Below are positions 34,029-44,693 of a stretch of 64,000 nucleotides of DNA, piece by piece; positions within the stretch are counted from its first letter, which is position 1; each line of letters begins with the position of its first letter. This DNA is from Zopfochytrium polystomum (Eukaryota > Chytridiomycota > Chytridiomycetes > Chytridiales > Chytridiaceae): contig JAIVFJ010000121.1 in assembly GCA_025765615.1 (NCBI GenBank), positions 62,001 through 126,000 of the forward strand, read 5' to 3'. Both the position numbers and the translations under genes were made by a program. The notes beneath the pieces are model-generated. The model did no database searches. It had not been told where the DNA came from and was given only the letters and a program-made list of their open reading frames with translations.

Positions 34029-34126
34029 GAAGGTTCCAGAAGGTTCCACAAGGTTCCATGAAGGAATGCTCTAGAAGGTTCCAGAAGGTTCCAGAAGGTT
34101 CCATGAAGGAATGTTCTGGAAGGTTC
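34029..34126. promoter_or_regulatory. array of heat-shock elements in the LTR
   Basis: Perfect alternating GAA/TTC blocks on a 5-base period: four units at 34029-34046, six at 34074-34101 and three at 34114-34126. This is the binding site of heat-shock factor trimers. The block is partly a tandem duplication of about 50 bases. A further three-unit match lies near 33959-33970. Confidence 0.75.
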
Positions 34127-34370
34127 CAGAGGTTTCCAGAGGGTGATTCATAACATGCAGCTCTGGAAAGTCAGTGGACTGAACGTGGAGTATGGTGAAA
34201 AGGCCCTGAACGGTGCACTGCAATCTGGCAACATTAAGGCGTTGCAATGGTGGAAGGAGAGTGGTCTGGAGCTCAAATTCAGTAAATCGGCTGTAGAGGC
34301 ACTGGGGAAGAAGTCCAGAGCGCGAAAGTGGCTTTCTGACAACGGACTGCTGGAGGTGAACCAAATTTGA

Positions 34371-35507
34371 GTGGAACCACTTCCAAAACCCAAGCAATTC
34401 ACAAATACGTCGGACACATTTGTCGTCCCGTTCGCCGCTGCAAATGTGCAATTGCGTCATAGGAACTTGCCGCCTTGACTTTTTGACGGTTCCAAACCCC
34501 GCAAAAAATGCGTCGCACTACGCTCATATTCCTCCTCATTCTTCAACACAACCGTTAGGCTCGCGGCATCCCTGACTCCGCCCTAGGTCTCCGCTCTTCC
34601 TGCCAACAATGCTGCGACGTCAATTGGCCATCAGTTTGCGCGAACACGTCCATATCCCGCGGTGTGTGCTAAGCTTTTGGAATGACAGCTTGAGAAGCGC
34701 AAGGGTAACAACGAGATCAATAAAGTTATGCTATTCACACAGACCGTCATCCCTCCAACTCAGACCTCGCTCCATTTTGTGCCTTGCGTTCGTAGTCGAC
34801 GTGGCAGAGCGTGTTGCTGCGGCGGCTGAAGCGGTGGGGTTGCATCGTCCATCGAGAGTGGATGTAATGGATGGGCGCTGTCTTCATTGCTGTCGACATT
34901 GTCGTTGGCTCTTCGTTATTGCCTTCATCATCCCTCCGGCCCACGCCGCGCCACCAATTCACCCCATCCTGTGCCGTCGCTGCCGCCCGGCCACCGTTGC
35001 ACGCAAAGGTTCGCTGTGATCGCCAGTCTCCTTACCCAGTTCGGTGGTGCGTCGTCAGTGGCAGCAGTGGCTACGTCAGAAAGTGATTGATGGTGAACCA
35101 TCGTTCACGTGAACGTTGGGCGACACTTGGAACTCCAACGTTGCCATTCTTGCAACGGTGCCAACACTCCATTTTGCATTGCATTCGACCATGGTTACAC
35201 TCCCCGACGGCAACCGTACGCGAACGCCGAACAACCCTAACCCTGGAGAGCTGGTAGTGTACTGGTTGGGCGTTTCTGGTCGATGCGGTGTGTTCAAAAA
35301 AATTGTGAAGGTCGAACAATCAATATTTTTCGGTCAATTTAGTGCAGCCAAGTTGGTTGTGACCAATGTGAGGCAGTCGTAAGGACTTCCGCCATCTGTT
35401 TCAAGGTTGGGGATTTGTTTCGAAGTGGGAGCGACGAACAGTGGAGGACCTTGACTCTTCATGCGGGCAAGCCAAGCAACGGCCGACATCCCCTCCCGTA
35501 GTTCAAG
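34371..35507. other. no supported gene
   Basis: A spacer after the WW-repeat array. A 64-residue frame from the ATG at 35191 (L-P-D-G-N-R-T-R-T-P-N-N) is open but unrecognised, and I do not claim it as a gene. Confidence 0.4.
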
Positions 35508-35839
35508 ATGCTACTTCGCACAACCAGTCGTCTTCGGGCTTGTAGCCCCCAGCCGATCTTTGCCCTTAGGACGGCGCCTACAGCTTGCACGGGCGTGCGG
35601 GTACCTCTTTCAAGCCGGCGACATGCGCGAGCCCATCGCTTGCCGCCGGCACGCTCCTGGAGCTTATTCGTTGGTACGGCAGCACCAGTCATCGTCAGTC
35701 ACCGTCGGTGACCCCGCGCTCAACCTCGCGCTCGGGCCTGTCGATCCCGCAGACGCGGCCCCTTGCGGCTCGGCACACCCCTGCTGGAAAGGTCTGAGGG
35801 GAACCCGGACATCTCTGGACAAAGGAATGGGCGCAGACG

Positions 35840-36193
35840 GCGTGCGGTTCATTCCGTTCTTGACCACGTTCGTACGCCGAGAACCTGTTCGACGTGGCTG
35901 TGAGCATCGTCGGTGTCTCGTCGCAGATCAGCTGCAAGGGGCGTCGAGGGCCGTCTTCTTCGATCCTGAGCTCGAGGACTGCGAGTTCAAGATTCCGCCA
36001 AAGGGTTGGGTCATGTCGTCGCCGCTCTTGGCAAAGGAGCCCGTCTTCGAAAGCAACTCTGTTCGCAACAATGACTTGGTCAAGGACATTATTATATTCT
36101 CCCTCCCCAAACAGCACCCACACTGCGACTGTGCTGACTAACTCTGTGGGCAGGTACACGGTTTCGTTCCGGTACCTCCACGAGTCCGCTTAG
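35840..36193 (+). pseudogene. unknown domain, copy A (frameshifted)
   Basis: Readable pieces in three frames are N-L-F-D-V-A-V-S-I-V-G-V-S-S-Q-I-S, then K-I-P-P-K-G-W-V-M-S-S-P-L-L-A-K-E-P, then S-V-G-R-Y-T-V-S-F-R-Y at the end. The same pieces occur in the same order at 38930-39282, so this is a real protein family that has decayed here. I do not recognise it. It may begin as far up as 35500, where frames are open but unsupported. It sits upstream of a FkbM gene, as does copy B. Confidence 0.5.
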
Positions 36194-36920
36194 TGAATAG
36201 AAGTTTGAATCGGAAATTCTGCCAGAACGATGAGTCATGTCCCCAACTTTATGCGTTTTTAAATAGAATTTGAGTATGTGTGTGAGTGTGCAGCTCTCTT
36301 ATCACGCTCAATTTGCTGCCTCTTCGGTTTGCAAAAGCACAGCGTGGAAAAGGAGAGGCCAAGGAAAGGAAAGGGAGAGAGCCGCAAAACTTTTCTGGCT
36401 GTGCACTCACAAACAAAGAGCTTTAGATGGGAGCACGTCAGTTCAAAGCTTTCAACATGGAAAAAGTGCATGTTTTTCAAACTTAACCTTTGAACTTGAA
36501 AGTCCTGGCGCAACCACCACAACTGTCTTTAGATCCTCCCTCTGGCTTCAGAACGTTAACCGCGTCTGCGTCACCGACTCCAGGTGCAGAAGATGAAACT
36601 TTTTTGTTTTTTTTTTTTTTTGTTTTGTTTTCTTTTCGACTTGGGTTGGGCCTTGTCCGGGTGGGGCCGGCAAACTCCAAACTCCAAAACAGGAAAACTA
36701 TTATTTTTTTTTCATTTCAGAGAACATTTCATTCCCCCACGCAGCAAGCCAGACAGAACAACACGCGCTCGTGGATGTCCCGTTTTGGAGTTGAAAGCAA
36801 AAAACGTTGTGGTGGATACCATTGCATTTGTTCAGGTCTTTCCCTCCTGCGCGGGCCAGAGACTCCATGTTGCTGCTGATCAAACGCAAAGATGGACGGA
36901 CACACGGGGACAGAGAGCGA

Positions 36921-36921
<1 letters not shown>

Positions 36922-36965
<44 letters not shown>

Positions 36966-37006
36966 TACTGAAAGAGAGACAGAGAGAGAGATAGAGAGAG
37001 CAAAAC

Positions 37007-37039
<33 letters not shown>

Positions 37040-37079
37040 GAAAGAGAGAGAGAAGGAGAGTGACAGAGAGAGAGAGATT
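36922..37079. repeat. (AG)n-rich microsatellite
   Basis: A GA-rich purine tract of about 160 bases with imperfect units (GAGACAGA, GAAAGA). The TG run 37080-37101 follows directly. Confidence 0.9.
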
Positions 37080-37101
37080 GTGTGTGTGTGTGTGTGTGTT
37101 T
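37080..37101. repeat. (TG)n microsatellite
   Basis: A short TG run, 26 bases upstream of the TATA box of FkbM gene 1. A related TG run lies upstream of FkbM gene 2. Confidence 0.85.
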
Positions 37102-37126
37102 GTGTTTGACTATCCACTTTCCCCAG

Positions 37127-37133
37127 TATAAAA
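37127..37133 (+). promoter_or_regulatory. TATA box of FkbM gene 1
   Basis: TATAAAA, 62-68 bases before the ATG at 37195. No equally good TATA box is seen before FkbM gene 2, although the region after the TG run is otherwise similar ('gaac(a)agaacatctgacca'). Confidence 0.6.
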
Positions 37134-37194
37134 CTGGAACTAGAACATCTGACCATGCGAAGCAGCACCAACCCTGCAATCTGACGAAACCATC

Positions 37195-38537
37195 ATGCGT
37201 TCTTCGCCTGGCTCACCCGCTCGTATCCTCCTCCTCGCCGTCGCTCTCTTTGCCGTTGTCGGACTCTCCTTCCTTCTCTGGCGCCAGGACGGCCCTGGAG
37301 AAGACGCCAGCCATTACCGCTCTCCAGACGAGCGCATCCTCGCCAACGACCGAGAGCGATTCCCCGCCGTCATGGACGCCCCTCCTCCAAAACTGAAACT
37401 CAACCCTTTCTTTTCCTCGCCGCCCTCTCCCGAGGCAAAGTACACCATCCCGCCCCCAACAACCCCCGCCGAGCACCACGCCCACGCTCGCATGCTGCAG
37501 TCCCTGTACTGCGCCCGCTTCTACCCCTTACCGCCCTCCACAACAACCCTGCGCTACACCACCCTCAAGATCGACGGTTTCCACCCAGACCCGGCCCGCC
37601 GCCCGCTCGCGGATCCCCTCGGGATGTTCGTGGTCGGCAACGACGGCGGCAAGCTGACCGACATCGTCTCGGACTCGATCGCAACCTGGGGCAACTGGGA
37701 GAGCGAGATTTCGCGCGGAGTGCTCGAGGTGCTGCACGAGGCGGAGCGCCACGGGGTCAAGGACCCGCTGTTTTTGGATGTCGGCGCCAACTTGGGGATG
37801 CACTCGGTCGCGGTGCTGGCGTACGGGTACCGGGTCGTGTCGATCGACGCTCTGACGGTGAACGCGCATCACTTTATGTCGACGATGTGTAGGACGCCAA
37901 AGCTGATGGAGAGGTCGACATTTATCTTGAACGTGAGTTTCTTCGTTCCCGACTGATGAGTGAATTTTCGGAACTAACGTTTCGCTTCGACCCTTCAATC
38001 CCCTCCACCCACTTCCCCAAAAAGGGCCTCGGCGCGACCTCATCCACCTGCGCCATCTCCTCAGACGACTTCAACCTCGGCGATGGAACGGTTACCTGCG
38101 ACCCGGCCGAGATCGCCCAATACAAGACCTCCACGCACCCCTCCGGCCTCCGCCCCTTCCGCCAATGGCTCCGCATCGACCCCCTCGACAGCTTCCTCGA
38201 CGAGGACGTCTGGGCGATCAAGATGGACGTCGAAGGGTTCGAGCTGGACGTTCTGCAAGGTGCGACGCGGCTCTTCTCGAAGCGCAGGGTGCACTACGTG
38301 CTGACAGAGATCATGGGCGGCGACAACAAAAAGTCGAAAGAAATGGTCGTGTTGCTGAAGCGGTACGGGTTCTCGTGCAGCGAGGAGGGCTGGTACGAGA
38401 AGAGGTGGGAGATTGCAGAGTCGCCGAGCCAGGTGGTCTTGAAGGACGGAATTTACAATGTGTGGTGCTTGCACCCGGAGAATCTGCGGAGGGCGGGGTT
38501 GGGCGAAAAAGTGGATCGGGCGCTTATGAATGTTTGA
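37195..38537 (+). CDS. FkbM-family methyltransferase, membrane-anchored, copy 1
   Basis: Two exons (37195-37932, 38025-38537; intron 92 nt) give 416 residues. An N-terminal signal anchor (I-L-L-L-A-V-A-L-F-A-V-V-G-L) predicts a type II membrane protein of the Golgi or ER lumen. The SAM-binding motif is F-L-D-V-G-A-N-L-G-M-H-S-V-A-V, with V-S-I-D-A after it. Near the C-terminus is the FkbM signature I-K-M-D-V-E-G-F-E-L-D-V-L. Family members O-methylate sugars or lipids; the substrate here is unknown. It forms a tandem pair with the gene at 39661, and the third copy at 48126 shares the intron position exactly. Confidence 0.9.
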
Positions 38538-38879
38538 GGTCGTGCTACTCTAATTGCAACTTTGGATATGTCACCTATCCATTCGCCGTCTCATTAGTGT
38601 TTTGTTTGTGTGGCGGGACCGCGCGATCGTTCTCACACTGCCTTCGCACAATGAGCAGATTCGGCAGCAGAAAAAAAAACCCCCTGCCTCGTCCACTATA
38701 GTTGAAAATGCGCTCTCAATATAGTCTACTTACACGATACGAAAACAGTGTGATTAATATGAACGAGATCGAAATTTTGTGCCTGTGCCGCACAAACGGA
38801 ACGCTTTTCGGACGCAGTGAATAGGAAGCTTCACGTGGACAAAAACTTGACTGCGCGAAAGTCGAACAGCGAAAGATAC
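38538..38879. other. intergenic
   Basis: Spacer between FkbM gene 1 and the relic before FkbM gene 2. No gene seen. Confidence 0.6.
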
Positions 38880-39282
38880 ATCAACCTCAACTTCCACCTC
38901 GCTGGCCCAGCCATCTGCGGGCGGCGCTGTGCGGCGGGCTGGCGACGCAACCGACGTCATTCGTGTCGTTCTTGACCACGAGTCTACGCCGCGAACCCGT
39001 TCGACGTGCCTGTGAGAATCGTTGGTGTGGCGTCGCAGATCAGTTACAATGGCGTCGTGCGAGGACTGGGGGTCAAGTGTCCACCCGAAGGGTCTGGACA
39101 TGTCAGCGCAGCTCTTGGCAAAGGAGCCCATCGTCGAAAACAACTCGGTCTGCAACAACGACATGGTCGCCGACGTTACATTCTCCTCCTCGATCCGCAC
39201 CGATACTGCGACTTCTGTCGGCCGGTACAAGGTTTCGTTCAAGTATGCCCAGAATAATGTGCCTGTAGCAGGAGTCCGCTGA
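38880..39282 (+). pseudogene. unknown domain, copy B (frameshifted)
   Basis: This is the counterpart of 35840-36193. One frame gives N-P-F-D-V-P-V-R-I-V-G-V-A-S-Q-I-S-Y-N-G; another gives H-P-K-G-L-D-M-S-A-Q-L-L-A-K-E-P and continues through V-G-R-Y-K-V-S-F-K-Y-A-Q-N-N-V-P to a stop at 39282. The switch falls near 39070-39100. The C-terminal half is better kept than in copy A. The family is not recognised. Confidence 0.55.
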
Positions 39283-39568
39283 GCAAATCGTAAGATGTAA
39301 CTATTTACAATAATATAAATATCGATTTTTGAACTAATTTGGTGGGTGGCGGGTTGAAAACCAGGAGTCTCTCGGCCTGTTCCGGTTGGTGCCGGGAAAC
39401 TCCCACACAAAAGGAAGGCGCAGTCCGGAAAAAATTACTTGCCTCTTTCGGCCTGTTTGCGTGGCTTTCTCTTTGTCTCTCTCCGCCAGCTCGATCAGCG
39501 CGTGACCCCAGTGTGAATTTACTGCAACTTTTTCGCAAAACCGTGACGTCCGTGGCGGATGGGTTTGC

Positions 39569-39621
39569 GTGCGTGTGTGTGTGTGTGTGTGTGTGTGTTT
39601 GTTTGTTTGTGTGTGTGATTT
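39569..39621. repeat. (TG)n microsatellite
   Basis: A TG run interrupted by TTTG units, 40-92 bases upstream of the ATG of FkbM gene 2. It corresponds to the TG run before FkbM gene 1. Confidence 0.85.
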
Positions 39622-39660
39622 CCTCCAGTGGCGAAATCGGAACAAGAACATCTGACCACT

Positions 39661-41043
39661 ATGGGCAACATCCTGCGCTCTTCCCCTGGCTCTCCCGCCC
39701 GTGTCCTCCTCCTTGTCGTTGCTCTCTTCGCCGTCTTTGGCCTTTCCCTCCTTCTGTGGCGGCAAGACGGCCGTGACGACAACGACAGCCATGATGGATC
39801 TCCAGACGAGCGCATCCTCGCCAACGACCGAGAGCGATTCCCCGCCGTCATGGACGCCCCTCCTGCTCCAAAACTGAAACTCAACCCTTTCTTTTCCTCG
39901 CCGCCCTCTCCCGAGGCAAAGTACACCATCCCGCCCCCAACAACTCCCGCCGAGCACCACGCCCACGCTCGCATGCTGCAGTCCCTGTACTGCGCCCGCT
40001 TCTACCCCTTACCGCCCTCCACAACAACCCTGCGCTACACCACCCTCAAGATCGACGGCTTCCACCCTGACCCGGCCCGCCGCCCGCTTGCGGACCCCCT
40101 TGGTATGTTCGTGGTCGGCAACGACGGCGGCAACCTGACCGATGTCGTGTCGGACAACATCGCGACCTGGGGATACTGGGAAGCCGACATTTCGCGCGGC
40201 GTGCTCGAGGTGCTGCACGAGGCGGAGCGCCACGGGGTCAAGGATCCGTTGTTCTTGGATATCGGCGCGAACCTCGGGATGCACTCGATCGCGGTGCTGG
40301 CGTACGGGCACAGGGTCGTGTCCATCGACGCGCTGACGGTGAACGCGCACCACTTCATGTCGACGATGTGCAGGACCCCAAAGCTGATGGAGAGGTCGAC
40401 GTTTATCTTGAACGTGAGTTTGCTGGTTCCCGACTGATGGATTTAATTTTTCTTTTTGTGGAATTGTTGACTGTGACTTCTCACGCTCCCCATCTCCCTT
40501 CGACCCCCGTCCTCCCAACTTCACCAAAAATAGGGCCTCGGATCTCAGCGATCCACGTGCGCCCTCACGTCCTCGGACTCCAACCTCGGCGACGGCACGG
40601 TCACCTGCGACCCGGTCGAGATCGCAAAGTACAAGGCGGACCCGCGGCCGCCCGGGCATTACCCGCTGCGACAGTGGCTTCCCATCGAGCCCCTCGACAG
40701 CTTCGTGGACGAAGACGTCTGGGCGATCAAGATGGACGTCGAAGGGTTCGAGCTGGACGTGCTCCGCGGCGCCGCGCGGCTGTTTACGAAGCGCAGGGTG
40801 CACTACGTGCTCACCGAAGTCATGGGCGGCCACAAAAAGTCAAACGAGATGGTCGTGCTGCTGAAGCGATACGGGTTCTCGTGCAGCGAGGAGGGTTGGT
40901 ACGGGAGGAGGTGGGATATTCCCGATGCGGCGAGCGAAGTTGTGTTGAAAGATACGATTTACAATATCTGGTGCTTGCACCCGGGGAATCTGAGGAGGGC
41001 AGGGTTGGGTGGACAGGTGGACCGGGCGCTGAAGAATGTGTGA
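39661..41043 (+). CDS. FkbM-family methyltransferase, membrane-anchored, copy 2
   Basis: Two exons (39661-40413, 40534-41043; intron 120 nt) give 420 residues. It is very close to copy 1: the same signal anchor, a nearly identical stem (F-F-S-S-P-P-S-P-E-A-K-Y), F-L-D-I-G-A-N-L-G-M-H-S-I-A-V, and I-K-M-D-V-E-G-F-E-L-D-V-L. The first 200 or so codons are almost the same DNA as copy 1, so the duplication is recent or was homogenised by gene conversion; exon 2 and the intron differ more. I start it at 39661 because the sequence after it matches the start of copy 1. Confidence 0.9.
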
Positions 41044-41879
41044 GACGTAGTTTCTAATTAAAAGTTCGCAAAGTTCGGTCGATGATCAGTAAAATAGATA
41101 TTTTAGATTTTGCCAGTCGTCCGCAGTCTTGCCTTCGAAACTTTCAGACATGCGCGGACAGATCTGCGCAATTTTGGACTGCCAAAATCCCTTTTTCGTT
41201 TGTTTATTGCGCGCGCCGTCCCAATTGTCGCTCAAATTCTCCCCGACAGATTCCCCCGACATTGAACCATGTTTTCCCCGACAGAGCAGGCAGACAGACC
41301 ACCCCCGCCTGTCGGGGCCGACCCATTTCCCCTCACAAGTTCTTTTGCCAAAATAATTATGGTGTCGCTGAAAAGCCTGTGGGCAGAATGTCTGTTGATG
41401 CCCTCCAATTTTCAATGAAACGCACAATATCATTTGGAGAAAAAAAAATAACCTCTGCGAGAGCGTCGCGCGATGCAAAAATCGCGAAAAACGAGCAAAA
41501 GTCGTACCACACTTGGCTCAAAGCAAAAATGACAGGAAAGTATAATTGAGCTCACCAAAATGTTGCAGAAATGATCAATCAACTGCCACTGAAATTATGA
41601 GCTCAGTCCAATCTTCTCTTGTTGTCGAAAAATTCATAAATACCTCAGATTCCAAGAGTGGCTTCCCACTCACAAAAATCAGCAAATGGCTCAACTTACA
41701 TTGCTCTTGGAACGATCCTTCAGAGATTTTGGAGGAGGATAGCCGTTGGAAGCTCAAGCAAAAGCAGAGAGCCATGCGAATTGATCCATGCGAATTGATC
41801 CCTCTGTGATGCCAACCCTAACCCCTTGAACCTTGTGCAAGACAAAGGCAATGCAATCCAGCTTGTACTTATTCCTTTC
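41044..41879. other. no supported gene
   Basis: A lower-GC stretch with two modest plus-strand frames (41390-41549 and 41560-41809) that read like protein (T-I-S-F-G-E-K-K-I; L-N-L-H-C-S-W-N-D-P-S-E-I-L). I could not join or name them. 41230-41320 has several CCCCGACA words. Confidence 0.35.
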
Positions 41880-42330
41880 AAGGGCTCTCATCAGCCGTTG
41901 GGCGCTGCGGGCACGAAAGATGCTGGTAGGTGTATTTTCCGTTTACTACTCTCTTGATGAAGCAACCGCAATGTTTGGCTAGGACTTTCGTCAAACTTGT
42001 ATATTCCACTGGATGCCAGAGGGTCTTGTTTGTCTGGAGTAGATGATACAGGGGGATCACGCAGCGATGACTACTATACCCTGCGTATCACGAACCTTTC
42101 AGTGGAAGCAACGGAGCCGGATATCAAGAACCTCATCGGCGGATTTGGTCCAACAGCTCGCGTGGTGAGCACATATTCTATGTTCCCTTTCCTGCTAAAT
42201 TTCCCCATCCTCGCAGTTCGTTGGGAGTGACCGCGCAACTGATGTTTGCAGAGGGTTCGCTTTTGTCAGCTTTTGCAGCCGTCAAGTCACAAGCCGTTGT
42301 CTTTCTGCACTCAACGGCTTTGAAAGAATA
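41880..42330 (+). pseudogene. eIF3 subunit g-like RRM relic
   Basis: One frame reads Y-I-P-L-D-A-R-G-S, then Y-Y-T-L-R-I-T-N-L-S-V-E-A-T. This fits the start of the C-terminal RNA-recognition motif of eIF3g (RNP2: L-R-I-T-N-L). After a likely 53-nt intron (GTGAGC near 42162 to CAG near 42215) comes F-V-G-S-D-R-A and RNP1 (C-R-G-F-A-F-V-S-F), then L-S-A-L-N-G-F. Upstream, a His/Cys-containing piece near 41890 may be the zinc knuckle. Frames are interrupted and the N-terminal half is missing. A functional copy is expected elsewhere. Confidence 0.5.
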
Positions 42331-42656
42331 AAAAGAGGGAGAGAATATTCGGATACTGATGCTGCTTTGGCATTTCTGTTTCACCAGCTCCAGCGTTCCA
42401 CCCTCGCAAAGCCCTGGGCAGCGAACTGGCATGAAGCTACTATGCGAAGTTTCCTTTCCCACTCGCATGCTGCGTGCAAAACGGTGCGCTCACGTCAGCT
42501 TCACCACATGATATTTGCTTTTCTTCTTTTTCTGTTTCTTTGATTGTTTGTTTTTTGTTGTTTTTTTTTTTGTTGTCTTCTGCGCATAGGCAGGAGAAAC
42601 TTATAGGTTCAATGGGGCGAGACAGACACTCTAGGCAGTCTGGCGGCGAGACACAA

Positions 42657-42679
42657 CCACCACCACCACCACCACCACT
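42657..42679. repeat. (CAC)n microsatellite
   Basis: A run of CAC/ACC triplets in the upstream region of the SPFH gene, probably outside its coding part. Confidence 0.85.
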
Positions 42680-42764
42680 ACACACACAGCAGCAACAGCA
42701 GGCACAACGACCAACCAACAATCAAACCAAAAGTAAAATAAGAAACCAACAACAGATAACAAAC

Positions 42765-42773
42765 TATAAAAGG
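42765..42773 (+). promoter_or_regulatory. TATA box of the SPFH gene
   Basis: TATAAAAGG, 84-92 bases before the ATG at 42857, followed by a C-rich leader. Confidence 0.7.
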
Positions 42774-42856
42774 CTGCCCACACCAACCGTCCCCGCTCCT
42801 TCATCGGCAGCAACACCCCCCACCTCTCTCACACACGAACAACCCCCCTGAGAATC

Positions 42857-44693
42857 ATGTCGAACGGCAAGGCCTCGGCCGCTAACCCCATCGAGCCCGT
42901 CGTCGGTGTCACGTCGGCCCTCACCACAAAGTCGGCCCTCGCCGCCGTCGCGCCCGCCCCGCACTACGACGGCACCGACGATTGGACCATCCCCCCCGCC
43001 GTCCTGCGCCACCAGTACTTTGTCGAAGTCACAACCTCGCTCGCCGCCGCCCTCGAAGAGCTCAACACCCGCATGATTGCAAAGAAAGACCATCGCCTCA
43101 TCGCAAAGAAACGACAGCGTCCCTTTGGCGGAATAACCGTCCCCGCTGGCTTCGTAAGTTCGCCTTTTTCCGTTGTCGCATCTCTGCCGCCCAAGTTCTA
43201 ACGTGATAACGGCAGATCGGCGTGTGGGATCGGAACGGTCGCCCTGTGATTGCGACGCGGAACGGCAATTACGTGAGCGTTGTTGACCTTCAAAACCATC
43301 CGACCTCTGATGACTAACTTTGGGACTTCGCTAGTGGAACTTTTCTTTCCGGCACACGTGGAAGGGAACTTACGAGCTTACTACGCCCATCGACTGCCTT
43401 GGTCTTACCACCGTCATGGTCGGTCAATCTGAGGCTGCCGTCGTTCTTGACCCGTCAAATCGCGTCTTTATCGTCCGCAACAGTGGCTTCGCAGCGTTCG
43501 GTGCTCAAGGTCGTTTCCGCGTCGTTGCCATCGTGGACACCCTCAACCTTGGCGACAAACATGCCCACTACGAAGACAAAGACAAGAAGAGTGGCCGCAT
43601 CCTTGGTTGGAAGCGCGATGTCACCATTACCATCAAAAGCGACGCGGGCCCAACCCAAGTCACTCTGGCAACGTTCTTCCTCGTCCCGGCGAACAACACG
43701 CTCATTTTGCAGCGCGGGAACGAGCTTATGGTGCTCAAGGCAGGTCAGCATGTCATCACCAACCCAAACACCTCCTTCCGAGGATTCTTGACCCTTGGCG
43801 AGCGGCAAACAACGTTCAAGACTCAGCCCGCCTACACCGTTGAAGGTGTGCCCGTCATTCTCCGGGTCAACTTGCGATACCAGATCAAGGACCCTCTCCT
43901 CCTCACCGCTCACTACGACGGTCCTCTTCAAGCCCTGTCCAACCCTGCGCAATCTGCGGTGAACTCTGTCGTTTCGCGCCTCTCGTACCAGCAATTCATG
44001 CGCGCCAAGTCCATCGGCGGTGACGTCCCTGACCATCATTTGGAGACGTGGCTCGAGTCCTTCAAGACCGAGTGCCTTCGCGACCTCCGCGAGCAAGCAG
44101 TCACCTACGGCATCATCGTCCACAGCTTCGACGTGCTCGACCGTGAGCTCGAGGGTGCCCTCGGCCGCGACCTGGAACTGCAGTCGGAGCAAGTGCTCCG
44201 CAACCAGATGCAGGCGACGCAGATCGGTCTGCAGAACCACATCATGACCGAGACGCAGCGCGGTAAGCTCGCGACGGCGCAAGTCGAGGCCGAGCAGCGC
44301 AAGACCGTCGCCGACGCGGACTACTACGTCGCGACCAAGAAATCGGACGCGCAGTACTACGAGGTGCTGAAGCAAGCAGAGGCCGAGGCCGAGTCGTCGG
44401 CCTTGCGGACCACGCAGGAGGCCAAGAACATTTTGGCGCTGGCCGAGGCAAAGGCGAACGAGGTACAGCTGCTCAGCAAGGCGTACGGCGAGGTGCCGGA
44501 GGGCCACGCGCAGCGGATGCAGCTATCGCAGTTCGAGGTCGAAAAGAGGAAGGTTCTGCCAAAGAGCACGATCTACTTTGAGGGCGGCTCCGGCGCCAGC
44601 CAGGCTGGCGTCGTCAACGGGTTTGAGACTGGTGCGGGCTGGGCTCTTGCGCAGTCGACCATCGGCCAGTCTTCTGCAGCTACTCGCAAGTGA
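42857..44693 (+). CDS. SPFH/band-7 domain protein
   Basis: Three exons (42857-43153, 43216-43272, 43335-44693; introns 62 nt each) give 570 residues with no indels. The SPFH-type core spans about residues 200-410 (P-V-I-L-R-V-N-L-R-Y-Q-I-K-D-P, then S-V-V-S-R-L-S-Y-Q-Q-F, then Y-G-I-I-V-H-S-F-D-V). An Ala/Glu-rich helical stretch follows (A-T-A-Q-V-E-A-E-Q-R-K-T-V-A-D-A-D and A-E-A-E-A-E-S-S-A-L), as in stomatin, prohibitin and flotillin proteins. I see no membrane anchor at the N-terminus. Such proteins form ring-like scaffolds on membranes. Which subfamily is unclear. It has its own TATA box. Confidence 0.8.

Larger units (their letters stand above)
33812..34155 (-). mobile_element. solo LTR (344 bp) with 5-bp target duplication
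   Basis: The insert begins TGT and ends ACA, the usual TG...CA ends of an LTR. It is flanked on both sides by TGCAG (33807-33811 and 34156-34160), and removing it with one TGCAG restores the WW-repeat frame (L-Q-L-W-K). There is no internal coding region, so it is a solo LTR left by recombination. The orientation is inferred as minus because a TATAAAAGGGGG sits on the minus strand (33916-33927), with heat-shock elements upstream of it in that direction. Confidence 0.85.
32826..34370 (+). pseudogene. WW-repeat gene split by a solo LTR
   Basis: The ATG at 32826 opens a good F-box-like N-terminus (L-P-H-L-V-V-A-T-I-G-L-F-L) and WW units. Between about 33178 and 33228 the homologous reading (F-N-A-A-L-N-G-H-V-G-A-L-Q) lies in another frame, so two opposite indels flank this patch. 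Near 33695 another shift leads to V-M-Q-W-W-I-N-S-G, and the gene is then cut at 33811 by the LTR. It resumes at 34156 with Q-L-W-K-V-S-G, A-L-Q-W-W-K-E-S-G and the cap A-R-K-W-L-S-D-N-G-L, ending at 34370. Several separate lesions make this a clear pseudogene. Confidence 0.85.
36194..37126. other. upstream region of FkbM gene 1, repeat-rich
   Basis: No gene. It holds a poly-T tract (36601-36622), a T-rich run near 36700-36715 and long AG and TG runs before the TATA box at 37127. Open frames through the AG run encode only Arg/Glu or Ser/Leu repeats. Confidence 0.6.

Noticed and set aside
36700..37179. Frames through the AG/TG repeats encoding Arg/Glu or Ser/Leu runs
   Set aside because: They are products of the simple repeat, with no conserved part outside it.
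41230..41320. Repeated CCCCGACA words as a CRISPR-like or tandem array
   Set aside because: Spacing is irregular, the words are only 8 bases and the host is eukaryotic.
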